Assembly: GCA_020024255.1 (NCBI GenBank)
Contig: JAHHTX010000017.1
Location: 1 to 28,489, forward strand
DNA length: 28,489 nt
Direction: 5' to 3'
Source of the DNA: Anaerotignum sp.
GTDB taxonomy: Bacteria > Bacillota > Clostridia > Lachnospirales > Anaerotignaceae
Part shown: positions 1 through 7,088 of the stretch, piece after piece
How positions within the stretch are numbered: the stretch's first letter is position 1
Layout of the letters: each line of letters starts with the position of its first letter
Notes under the pieces: model-generated
Databases searched by the model: none
Told to the model about the DNA's origin: nothing
Seen by the model: only the letters and a program-made list of their open reading frames with translations
Made by a program: the position numbers and the translations under genes

Positions 1-1
1 A

Positions 2-75
<74 letters not shown>

Positions 76-176
76 TCAACATTATTTATGTGAAATAGTA
101 TAGCACGGTGTAAAGTATCTGTCAAGTGATGTGCATTGTTTTTGTTTGGGCAATATGTACCATGAAACGGCAGAAA

Positions 177-866
177 TCAAGGATTTATTTCTTTTTTCAT
201 GTTGTACAGCGTATTTCTGGTTTCGGCATAGAGCTTTTGCGAACGCAGGTCATGCCATGTTTCTTCCGCCTGATTTAAAAGTTTATCTGCTTTTTCAAAG
301 TCCCGTTCTGCTATGGCAGCCAGAATATCGAGCGAAAGAAAATGCTGTCTGAAGGCATCAGGATGCTTCACATAGCTGGAGAAGCTCTCCTTTGGTTTTT
401 GATATAATGCCATGGCTTTTTCTGTCTGCCCGGTGTAAAAATAACATATACAGAGGTTTAGGTGATGGACAAGTGCCAAATCATTTTTCAGCGGTATATG
501 GTTCATGTCTTCCAAAACTGCCAATGCTTTTTCATATTCCTTTAAATCACAGTAGCCGGCTGTCAGATTCAGCCGCAGTAAATTTTTCAGCCCTTTTCCC
601 TTTGCTTTTTGCAAAAGCTGTTCCATAATTTCCACATATTCTTGGGGTTTGCACATTTCCAAAAGCTTTATGGCATTTTTTATTTTTTTGAAATAGAAGA
701 AGTTATAGCCAATATTCAATACCAAAATCAGCAGGACAATGACAACGGCAGCTATCCAATAATAACGGAGAAAAACATCACTGTCTATATGCAGCATATT
801 TTGTATGACAACAGAGATAATCCCAATACAAAAACCAAGCAAGACTATCTTTATGAAACGTTTCAT
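177..866 (-). CDS. TPR-repeat membrane protein, function unknown
   Basis: The 229-residue product has two predicted membrane helices near the N-terminus (about residues 5-23 and 36-57), then a soluble helical region (60-229) with the alternating small/aromatic pattern of tetratricopeptide repeats. One example is the stretch around LKEYEKALAVLEDM. This suggests a membrane-anchored protein-interaction scaffold; no catalytic motif is seen. The start is the ATG at 866 because AGAGGTGGG lies just upstream; an in-frame ATG at 911 has no such site. The gene is divergent from murA across about 175 bp of very AT-rich sequence. The nearest minus-strand -10-like element is TGTTATCCT, but I could not assign a convincing -35. 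No specific family is recognised, so the function is open. Confidence 0.8.
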   Translation of the reverse strand: MKRFIKIVLLGFCIGIISVVIQNMLHIDSDVFLRYYWIAAVVIVLLILVLNIGYNFFYFKKIKNAIKLLEMCKPQEYVEIMEQLLQKAKGKGLKNLLRLNLTAGYCDLKEYEKALAVLEDMNHIPLKNDLALVHHLNLCICYFYTGQTEKAMALYQKPKESFSSYVKHPDAFRQHFLSLDILAAIAERDFEKADKLLNQAEETWHDLRSQKLYAETRNTLYNMKKEINP

Positions 867-1040
867 ATACCCACCTCTTTCTGTTTGACTGTTTTTGTTA
901 TAGGATAACACAGAATAAAAAATAAAAAAAGTTTTTTCGGATTTTTGCCATAAAAAAACCTTTTGTTTTCGATTTTCTCTTTTTCAGATGGGCATACTAC
1001 AAAGTGCAACGGAAAATCTGCAAGCAAAGAGGGATGCGAA

Positions 1041-2297
1041 ATGGAAAGATTTATTGTACAACATACAGAAAAATTACAAGGTACGGTGACAATCAGTGGT
1101 GCAAAAAATGCGTTATTGCCCATACTTGCCGCTTGCCTTTTGACAGAGGATACCTGCACCGTTTGTGATGTGCCGCCCCTTACAGATGTTTTGGCTATGG
1201 TAGAACTTTTGCGTGGCTTTGGGGCAGAGTTGTTTTTTGATCCGAAGGAACAGAAAATCACAGTACAGGCAAAACGGATTTTCACCACAGAAGCCAGTGA
1301 TGAAACAGCCGGAAAAATGCGTGCATCTTTTTTGACAGCTGCTCCTCTTTTGGTGCGTATGCGGTCGGCAAAGCTGCCTCTTCCCGGTGGCTGTCAGATT
1401 GGCAGCCGTCCCATTGACCTGCATTTGAAAGGCTTTTCTGCTATGGGGGCGGAAAACAAACAGGAGCATGGAATGGTGGAGCTTTGGACAAAAGGGCTTG
1501 TGGGAGAAAATATTTATTTGGATTTTCCAAGTGTAGGGGCAACAGAAAATATTATGATGGCAGCAACACTTGCCAAAGGTACAACGGTTATTGAGAATGC
1601 GGCAGCAGAACCGGAAATCTGCGACCTTGCAGTATTTCTCCGAAAAATGGGTGCAAAGATTACAGGAGATGGAACAGATACCGTTATGATAGAAGGCGTA
1701 GATTCTCTCCATGGAGCAGTACATCGGGTTATGCCGGATCGCATTGAAGCCGGGACGTTTTTGGTGGCAGCAGCCATGACAGGAGGAAATATTCTTTTGC
1801 ACAATGTGCGAGAAGAACATTTGAAGCCGGTCATTGCCAAACTGACGGAGTGTGGCGTACAGATGGAATTGACAAAAGAGGGAATTCGGGTGGCAAGCAA
1901 AGGGATACTTGCACCTGTCCATATTAAGACCATGCCTTTCCCCGGTTTTCCGACAGATATGCAAGCGATTTTTATGAGCCTTGTTACTCTTGCGAAGGGG
2001 ACAAGTGTTATCACAGAAACGGTATTTGAAAATAGATTTATTCATGCAGGGGAACTGAAACGCATGGGAGCGGATATTACAATAGACAGCCGTAGTGCGA
2101 TTATAGAAGGGGTGGAAGAATTGACAGGGAGTAAAGTTCGTGCCACAGATCTTCGTGCAGGAGCAGCATTGATTCTTTCCGCATTGGCAGCAAGGGGAGA
2201 AACAGAGATCAGCGATATTTACCATATTGAAAGAGGATATGACCATATTGAAAAAAAGCTTCGTGCTTTGGGGGCGAACATATATAAAGAAGAATGA
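1041..2297 (+). CDS. murA: UDP-N-acetylglucosamine 1-carboxyvinyltransferase
   Basis: MurA transfers enolpyruvate from PEP to UDP-GlcNAc, the first committed step of peptidoglycan precursor synthesis in the cytoplasm. The 418-residue product has the usual length. The N-terminal SGAKNALLP motif holds the active-site Lys22 and Asn23, and the loop LPGGCQIGSRPIDLHL carries Cys118, the PEP-reactive and fosfomycin-sensitive cysteine. The repeated EPSP-synthase-type halves end with a basic helix and the conserved ERGYDHIEKKLRALGA. The start is the ATG at 1041, preceded by AAAGAGGGATGCGAA and matching the family N-terminus; the reading frame stays open upstream to 963 but adds unrelated residues. Firmicutes often carry two MurA paralogues, and I cannot say whether this is the MurA1 or MurA2 type. 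The gene appears monocistronic, followed by a hairpin. Confidence 0.97.
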   Translation: MERFIVQHTEKLQGTVTISGAKNALLPILAACLLTEDTCTVCDVPPLTDVLAMVELLRGFGAELFFDPKEQKITVQAKRIFTTEASDETAGKMRASFLTAAPLLVRMRSAKLPLPGGCQIGSRPIDLHLKGFSAMGAENKQEHGMVELWTKGLVGENIYLDFPSVGATENIMMAATLAKGTTVIENAAAEPEICDLAVFLRKMGAKITGDGTDTVMIEGVDSLHGAVHRVMPDRIEAGTFLVAAAMTGGNILLHNVREEHLKPVIAKLTECGVQMELTKEGIRVASKGILAPVHIKTMPFPGFPTDMQAIFMSLVTLAKGTSVITETVFENRFIHAGELKRMGADITIDSRSAIIEGVEELTGSKVRATDLRAGAALILSALAARGETEISDIYHIERGYDHIEKKLRALGANIYKEE

Positions 2298-2312
2298 AAA
2301 AGAAAAATGAAA

Positions 2313-2334
2313 AAAGCAGGGATTTCCCTGCTTT
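2313..2334. terminator. Probable hairpin terminator after murA
   Basis: AAAGCAGGG and CCCTGCTTT form a perfect 9-bp stem around an ATTT loop, 16 nt after the murA stop. On the plus strand the stem ends in TTT followed by G, so the U-tract is poor. On the minus strand it is followed by a long T-rich run (TTTTTCATTTTTC), so it would end transcription better from that side. It probably works bidirectionally. Confidence 0.5.
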
Positions 2335-2649
2335 GGGGGTACCGACAAAGTCGTCCCCCCTTCGTCAAAGCCTCATTTTACTCAAGGCTGAGTATACAGA
2401 AGGATAAAGAAGAAGTACCAATGGCAAAAAAGCCTTGAAACTCTTTCTTTTCCAACCCCTTCCGCTTTTTTGAAAAAAGGGAAAAACTACTTTTTCTATA
2501 GGCTGAGGTCTGTACAAAAAAAGTACAGACCCCTTTTGTGCTCTGTATTCATCTAATTCCACAAAAGGAAATGCAGCTCCTCTTTTTTTGCAAAGATGTT
2601 CTAAAGGGGGCAGTGACAAATCTCCACGGATTGAAGGAGAAAAGCCCAT
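2335..2649. repeat. Hairpin-rich intergenic block, possible interspersed element
   Basis: The 528-bp gap between murA and the next gene contains a dense set of inverted repeats. GGGGG/CCCCC (2335-2339/2355-2359) encloses CGAC-AAA-GTCG. TACTCA-AGGC-TGAGTA follows near 2390-2405. CTTTTTT-G-AAAAAAG is near 2465-2479. GGTCTGTAC and GTACAGACC (2507-2515/2523-2531) enclose seven A. CCTTTTGTG and CACAAAAGG lie at 2532-2540 and 2560-2568. A 94-codon minus-strand frame (2365-2649) is open here, but it has no ribosome binding site and low-complexity, basic and aromatic composition, so I do not call it a gene. The density of stems suggests a structured RNA or a dispersed intergenic repeat. From 2650 to 2748 I see nothing recognisable. 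Confidence 0.4.
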
Positions 2650-2748
2650 TTTTCTGTGATAGGGTATACCATGAAAAGCATGTTGTCTGTATATGATGTT
2701 ATCACAAAATATGGGTTAATCTTTATGTTGTACGCAAAGGGTATCTGC

Positions 2749-2778
2749 TTGCAATGTTTTTCTGTTTTATGATATACT
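2749..2778 (+). promoter_or_regulatory. Sigma-A-type promoter for the 2826-5512 genes
   Basis: TTGCAA (2749-2754) and TATACT (2773-2778) are separated by 18 bp. A TG dinucleotide one base before the -10 gives an extended -10 element. It lies 47 bp before the start of the next gene, and no other promoter is apparent before mtaB. Confidence 0.65.
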
Positions 2779-2825
2779 TTTCTTCATAAGGCGTTGTCGG
2801 TTTCAGAGAGAAAGGCGGTAGCGGT

Positions 2826-3404
2826 ATGGAAGATAAACAGGAATTGCGGAAGATGATAGAAGAAGATTTTCGGTATTGCGAAGAAATCTGGGGTTCCTAT
2901 TCCCATGATAAAGAAAAACTGGGGGAAATGTTCACTCGGCTTTTGACGCATTACGAAGGGAAGATAGATGGTTTTGATCAGGACTTGGCTGTGATACAAA
3001 ACAGAGAGCCTTCTGCAGACTCTGCACAAGTATACCGCCGGAATATTCTACTGCTTTTGGAACGGATGAGGGGCTTTTTGGACAATGGATGCTCTAATGA
3101 GGATTTGGCAGCATATTATATCCGAAAGGAGCAGAAACCTGTGGATATGAATGCAGGTTTCACTTCTGTTCGACTTTCTCTTGGTATGCGTCAGATGCCC
3201 GAGGTGGAAAAGCAGGAAATTATGGAAAAGCTAAATGAGATGGAGGCAATTTGTGCCAAAGCTGTGCCAAGAGGGAAAAAATGGGATCTTTTGCGCAGCT
3301 ATCTGGTGTGGCTTTCTGGCAAAGATGTGGAAACGGTAATGGAAATACTGCCGTTATTTTTTAAGATAAATACAGTGATTGTACAGGGGAGAGAAAATGA
3401 TTAA
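2826..3404 (+). CDS. Helical protein of unknown function
   Basis: The 192-residue product is acidic to neutral, predicted to be mostly alpha-helical, with no signal peptide, membrane helix or recognisable catalytic motif. It has scattered cysteines (about residues 18, 88 and 138) without a metal-site spacing. The ATG at 2826 follows a purine-rich GAGAGAAAGGCGG and lies just downstream of a good promoter. Its last 8 bases overlap the start of the HAD phosphatase, which suggests translational coupling and shared expression. I do not recognise the family. Coding status is supported by a long clean frame, a binding site and tight packing with the next gene. Confidence 0.8.
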   Translation: MEDKQELRKMIEEDFRYCEEIWGSYSHDKEKLGEMFTRLLTHYEGKIDGFDQDLAVIQNREPSADSAQVYRRNILLLLERMRGFLDNGCSNEDLAAYYIRKEQKPVDMNAGFTSVRLSLGMRQMPEVEKQEIMEKLNEMEAICAKAVPRGKKWDLLRSYLVWLSGKDVETVMEILPLFFKINTVIVQGREND

Positions 3405-4191
3405 ATTGATTGTGTCCGATATGGACGGAACATTATTAAACGACGAAAAGAAAATGCCGGAAGGCTTTTATGCGTTACTACCCCGTTTGAAGGAGAAGGG
3501 AATTCGCTTTGTGGTTGCCAGTGGCAGACAGTATCCCAGCTTGAAGCGGGATTTTGCGGAGCATATCCGTGATGTGACGGTTATTGCCGAAAACGGTGCA
3601 TTTGTGGTACAAGATGGCAAGGAACTCTATTTTAAAGGCATGAGCCACGAGCAGATTTGCCATTGTTTGCAGGCTATCCGAACATTGGACAAGGTGGAAC
3701 CCCTCCTTTGTGCCAAGTATTGTGGATATACGGAAAGTCCGGAACTTTATGACGTTTTGGTTTCTCCGAAGTTTCATTATGATATGGAACTGGTGGAAAA
3801 TCTTTATGACGAACGGGAAGGGGTAACAAAGGTATCTATGGTGGAATATGGCGGAAAAGGTGCACACGACTGCTATGTGAAGTTGTTACCTCTTTTGACA
3901 GACGAAATGACATTGGTAGAGTCTGGTGGAGAGTGTTTGGATACAGGCTTAAAAGGTGTGACAAAAGGCAGAGCTGTTGCAGAACTACAAAAAATGTGGA
4001 ACATTACACCGGAGGAAACCGCGGTTTTCGGCGACCAGTTTAACGACGTGGAAATGTTTACGCAGGCAGCCTACAGCTATGCTATGGAAAATGCACCGGA
4101 GGAAGTAAAGAAAAAAGCACGTTTTATTGCAGGAGATAACAACAAAGGTGCAGTGGTAGATGTCATAAAAGCATTGACCGGATTGCATTGA
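3397..4191 (+). CDS. Cof-type HAD-superfamily phosphatase
   Basis: This 264-residue cytoplasmic protein belongs to the HAD IIB (Cof/YidA-like) hydrolases, which dephosphorylate sugar phosphates, nucleotides or cofactor precursors. Motif I is SDMDGTLL with the nucleophile Asp8 and acid/base Asp10. Motif II is the ASGRQ region (41-45), motif III is Lys190, and motif IV is GDQFND (212-217), which binds magnesium. The middle part (about 85-185) is the type IIB cap. The start is the ATG at 3397 with ACAGGGGAGAG upstream. An ATG at 3379 would add six residues ahead of the conserved beta strand. The substrate cannot be told from sequence. It overlaps the upstream gene by 8 bases and mtaB follows after 22 bp, so these three probably form one operon. 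Confidence 0.93.
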   Translation: MIKLIVSDMDGTLLNDEKKMPEGFYALLPRLKEKGIRFVVASGRQYPSLKRDFAEHIRDVTVIAENGAFVVQDGKELYFKGMSHEQICHCLQAIRTLDKVEPLLCAKYCGYTESPELYDVLVSPKFHYDMELVENLYDEREGVTKVSMVEYGGKGAHDCYVKLLPLLTDEMTLVESGGECLDTGLKGVTKGRAVAELQKMWNITPEETAVFGDQFNDVEMFTQAAYSYAMENAPEEVKKKARFIAGDNNKGAVVDVIKALTGLH

Positions 4192-4213
4192 GGGGATTGT
4201 AAAGAGGAGGATT

Positions 4214-5512
4214 ATGAAAAAGATAGCGAGTTATGCCTTAGGGTGTAAGGTAAATCAATATGAAAGTGAAGCCATTGCAGAACTTTTTGCAGAAAAAGGA
4301 TATGAAGTGGTTTCTATAGATGAAGAAGCGGATATTTATGTCATCAATACTTGTACGGTGACCAATTTTGGAGATAAAAAATCCAGACAGCTTATTCGTA
4401 AAGTAAAAAGGCAGAACCCTGATGCGATTGTTGCTGTGGTGGGCTGCTATGCCCAGACTGCACCAAAGGAATTGGAGGCGGTGGAAGGCGTCAATCTTGT
4501 CATTGGGACGAAGGACAAAGGAAAAATTGTGGAACTGACAGAGCAGTATCGTAAGGAGCAGGGAGTCTGCAATTATGTGACGGAAATTATGCACGAGAGA
4601 ACTTTTGAGCCGTTGTCTATACAAAAACTGGCAAATCGCACCAGAGCCTATTTGAAGATACAGGACGGATGCAGCCAGTTTTGTTCTTATTGCATTATCC
4701 CATATGCAAGAGGGCCAATCCGCAGCAGAGAGCCGCAGGAGGTTCTGGAGGAAGTGCATCGTCTTGCAGAGAATGGTTTTCGGGAAGTGGTGCTGACGGG
4801 GATTCATGTGGCAAGCTACGGAAAAGACCGTAAGGATACCAGCCTTTTGGAGATGATTCGGGCGGTTCATGAGGTTTCTGGTATTGCAAGAATTCGTTTC
4901 AGCTCCATTGAGCCAAATGTGGTGACAGAGGAATTTGCAAAGACCATGGCAGAACTGCCGAAGGTCTGTGACCATTTCCATTTATCCCTTCAAAGCGGAT
5001 GCGACAAAACATTAAAGGAAATGAATCGCAAATATGATACGGAAAAGTACAGACAGGCGGTGGCACTTTTACGAAAGTATCTGCCAGATGCTGCCATTAC
5101 TACGGATATTATTGTGGGATTTCCTGGAGAAACAGAAGAAGATTTCAAAAAAAGCTGTGCTTTTGCAGAGGAAATGGCGTTTTCCAAAATTCACGTTTTT
5201 CCCTATTCACCCAAAAAAGGTACACCTGCGGCAGAACGGAAAGACCAGCTGCAAAATAGCGTAAAACAGGAAAGAAGTCATATCCTCATGGGTATTGCGG
5301 AGAAAATGACAGAAAAGTTTTTGCAGGCACATATGGGAAAGGAAATGCCTGTACTTTTTGAACGTGAAGTGGAAGAGGGTATCTATGAAGGGCATACCAC
5401 AAATTATATGAAGGTGCACGCCAAGAGTGAAAAGAATTTAGCCAATAGGATTGTGCCGGTAAAGCTGACCACATGGGAAGGCGAAACGGCATGGGGAGAA
5501 TTGACGGAATAA
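4214..5512 (+). CDS. mtaB: tRNA t6A37 methylthiotransferase MtaB
   Basis: MtaB is a radical SAM enzyme that adds a methylthio group to N6-threonylcarbamoyladenosine at position 37 of tRNAs decoding ANN codons. The 432-residue protein has the full family layout. An N-terminal UPF0004 domain begins with LGCKVNQYES, characteristic of MtaB rather than MiaB or RimO; its cluster cysteines are Cys11, Cys47 and Cys78. The radical SAM motif is Cys153-x3-Cys157-x2-Cys160 in DGCSQFCSYCIIPYARG. A C-terminal TRAM-like RNA-binding region covers about 365-430. Two [4Fe-4S] clusters are expected. AGAGGAGG sits just before the ATG. It follows the HAD gene by 22 bp and is probably the last gene of that operon. 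Confidence 0.95.
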   Translation: MKKIASYALGCKVNQYESEAIAELFAEKGYEVVSIDEEADIYVINTCTVTNFGDKKSRQLIRKVKRQNPDAIVAVVGCYAQTAPKELEAVEGVNLVIGTKDKGKIVELTEQYRKEQGVCNYVTEIMHERTFEPLSIQKLANRTRAYLKIQDGCSQFCSYCIIPYARGPIRSREPQEVLEEVHRLAENGFREVVLTGIHVASYGKDRKDTSLLEMIRAVHEVSGIARIRFSSIEPNVVTEEFAKTMAELPKVCDHFHLSLQSGCDKTLKEMNRKYDTEKYRQAVALLRKYLPDAAITTDIIVGFPGETEEDFKKSCAFAEEMAFSKIHVFPYSPKKGTPAAERKDQLQNSVKQERSHILMGIAEKMTEKFLQAHMGKEMPVLFEREVEEGIYEGHTTNYMKVHAKSEKNLANRIVPVKLTTWEGETAWGELTE

Positions 5513-5596
5513 ATGTTTTTTTCATCAAACATAAAAAATAATGGCAAAAAAAGCCTTTTTTCGGCATAATGTAATGATTCTGTAAGGATTGAAAGG

Positions 5597-5625
5597 TTGC
5601 AATCCGAGGCGGTTTATATTATCAT
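5597..5625 (+). promoter_or_regulatory. Sigma-A-type promoter for ireB-ruvX-DUF1292
   Basis: TTGCAA (5597-5602) and TATCAT (5620-5625) are spaced by 17 bp, starting about 85 bp downstream of mtaB. This would give the ireB operon its own transcript. Confidence 0.65.
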
Positions 5626-5678
5626 GAAAGAAAGGATTTTTAGTGCGTGAAAAAACAGCGAAAGTGAGCGTGAAAAAC

Positions 5679-5939
5679 ATGAGTAATATCAATGAAACAC
5701 AGTATTTCAGTGGTATGGGAAAAGAACCTGAAAATGAAGCCAAGAGGGTATTGATTTCTGTCAGTACGGCTTTACGGGAAAAAGGATATAATCCTGTAAA
5801 TCAGATTGTGGGATATATTTTGTCCGGTGATCCTACCTACATCACCAGTTATTTGAATGCAAGAGCCATGATTCGGAAATTGGAACGGGACGAACTTTTG
5901 GAAGAACTGGTAAAAGATTATTTGATGCGGAACGAATAA
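5679..5939 (+). CDS. ireB: IreB family regulatory phosphoprotein (UPF0297)
   Basis: The 86-residue product matches the IreB/YrzL family, with the conserved stretches EKGYNPVNQIVGYILSGDP and RDELLEELVKDYL. In enterococci IreB is a substrate of the serine/threonine kinase IreK and affects cephalosporin resistance; its role here is inferred only from family membership. The start is uncertain. The ATG at 5679 matches the family N-terminus (NET near the start). However, a GTG at 5643 has a better ribosome binding site (AAAGGA with 6-nt spacing) and would add 12 residues. ruvX starts 16 bp after its stop, and DUF1292 follows, the usual Firmicutes trio. Confidence 0.9.
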   Translation: MSNINETQYFSGMGKEPENEAKRVLISVSTALREKGYNPVNQIVGYILSGDPTYITSYLNARAMIRKLERDELLEELVKDYLMRNE

Positions 5940-5955
5940 GAAAGAGGACAAACAC

Positions 5956-6381
5956 TTGCGAATATTAGGACTTGATTTTGGGGATAAAACGATTGGAGTG
6001 GCAGTCAGCGACCCTTTGGGTTGGACAGCTCAGGGTGTGGAAATTATAAAAAGAGAAAATCCGCAGGAGTTTAAAAAATGTATGCGGCGATTGTCAGAAT
6101 TGATTGTGGAATATCAGGCAGATGAGATTGTGCTTGGCTATCCGAAGAATTTGGACAATTCGGAGGGGGAGCGGTGTAAGAAAACAAAGGCATTTGCAGA
6201 GAGAATACAGGGACGTTTCCCTAAGATTCCCCTGGTGCTTTGGGACGAAAGATTCAGTACCGTTGCCGCAGAGCGTTCTCTGCGGTTGGCAGACCTCAGT
6301 CACGAAAAAAGAAAAAGTGTTATTGATAAAATGGCAGCAGTACATATCTTACAGGGATATTTGGACAGTAAACAGAAATAA
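5956..6381 (+). CDS. ruvX: RuvX/YqgF Holliday junction resolvase-like nuclease
   Basis: The 141-residue protein is a YqgF-type RNase H-fold nuclease. It has GLDFGDKTIGVAVSDP with Asp7, the VLGYP strand, the LWDERFSTVAAE segment with an acidic residue, and a final IDKMAAVHILQGYL with the last catalytic Asp. Family members are proposed to resolve Holliday junctions or to process pre-16S rRNA ends. The start is a TTG at 5956, chosen because AGAAAGAGGACA precedes it and it gives the family MRILGLDFG beginning. It sits between ireB and the DUF1292 gene in a compact operon. Confidence 0.94.
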   Translation: MRILGLDFGDKTIGVAVSDPLGWTAQGVEIIKRENPQEFKKCMRRLSELIVEYQADEIVLGYPKNLDNSEGERCKKTKAFAERIQGRFPKIPLVLWDERFSTVAAERSLRLADLSHEKRKSVIDKMAAVHILQGYLDSKQK

Positions 6382-6430
6382 TATGTGGTATATGGATATG
6401 CTGCAAAAGAATGGGGGATTGTATTAGTAT

Positions 6431-6733
6431 ATGAGTGATATTTTTGAGGAAGTGGAAGAAATGGAATTTGAAACCGTTGTCATGATTGGAGAAAATGGTG
6501 AAGAAGTAGAGTTTTCTATCATTGATAACGTGTTGAGCGGTACAGAACGATACCTTCTGGTGGTGGAAACATCTCATATGGACGAAGACACATCTGATGC
6601 ACTGCTGTTAAAAGAAGTTAGCATTGATACAGAAAACATTACCTATGAAATGGTAGAAGATGAAAAAGAGTTTGATAAGGTTGCGGCGTTGTTTGCGGCA
6701 AAGGGCGAAGACTACGATATTGCTGTAGAATAA
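6431..6733 (+). CDS. DUF1292 family protein (YrzB-like)
   Basis: This 100-residue, strongly acidic protein carries the DUF1292 core: a beta-rich segment reading as ENGEEVEFSIIDNV, then RYLLVVETSH. Its function is unknown in all relatives. The location directly after ireB and ruvX is the conserved Firmicutes arrangement, which supports the call. The ribosome binding site GGGGGA (6413-6418) is 12 nt from the ATG, longer than usual, so translation may be modest. In many relatives a Fur-family gene follows; here there is only a non-coding stretch before RNase J. Confidence 0.88.
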   Translation: MSDIFEEVEEMEFETVVMIGENGEEVEFSIIDNVLSGTERYLLVVETSHMDEDTSDALLLKEVSIDTENITYEMVEDEKEFDKVAALFAAKGEDYDIAVE

Positions 6734-7088
6734 AGGAACGCATAGAAACAGTATGGACGGGAACAGAGGCAGTGACAGAGGGCTGCTTTTGTCCTTTTCA
6801 ATAAATATGCAGTGAAAAAGGCAGTATCTGTTTTGGACTGTTTTTGTGAAGACAAGATGGACGTGATAAAACAAAATGTATCGTATTCTGTTGAAAAAAG
6901 GCAGTCTAATTTGAAAAGAAAGTTTTGTGTAGATGGGAGAGTGTTTCTGATACAGAGTGCAATGTACTTTGTATAGAAAAGACTGCTCTTTTTCGTCTGT
7001 ACAAGATTTTATTTGGATACGGAAAATTTTTCGCAGCATGAAATGCAGAAAACATAAGAAATGTGATTGAGAAAGGGAGGTGTGTTTT
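6734..7088 (+). other. Gene-free leader of RNase J with nested stem structure
   Basis: No convincing gene lies in these 355 bp. GCAGTCT (6901-6907) is complementary to AGACTGC (6980-6986), which is followed by TCTTTTT. Nested inside, TACAGAGT (6951-6958) and ACTTTGTA (6966-6973) form an 8-bp stem with one G-U pair. The outer pair plus T-tract looks like a terminator or attenuator about 95 nt before the RNase J start. The motif GGCAGT, preceded by A-rich sequence in two of the three cases, occurs near 6773, 6819 and 6900. Short frames here (20 and 39 codons) lack binding sites and are not called. I found no clear promoter. Confidence 0.45.

Noticed and set aside
1113..2348. 411-residue minus-strand frame
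   Set aside because: It lies opposite murA and is very rich in Cys, His and Phe, as typical of an antisense reading of a real gene; there is no binding site.
2365..2649. 94-residue minus-strand frame in the murA downstream gap
   Set aside because: No ribosome binding site, basic low-information sequence and many inverted repeats inside it. It is better explained as a structured or repeat element.
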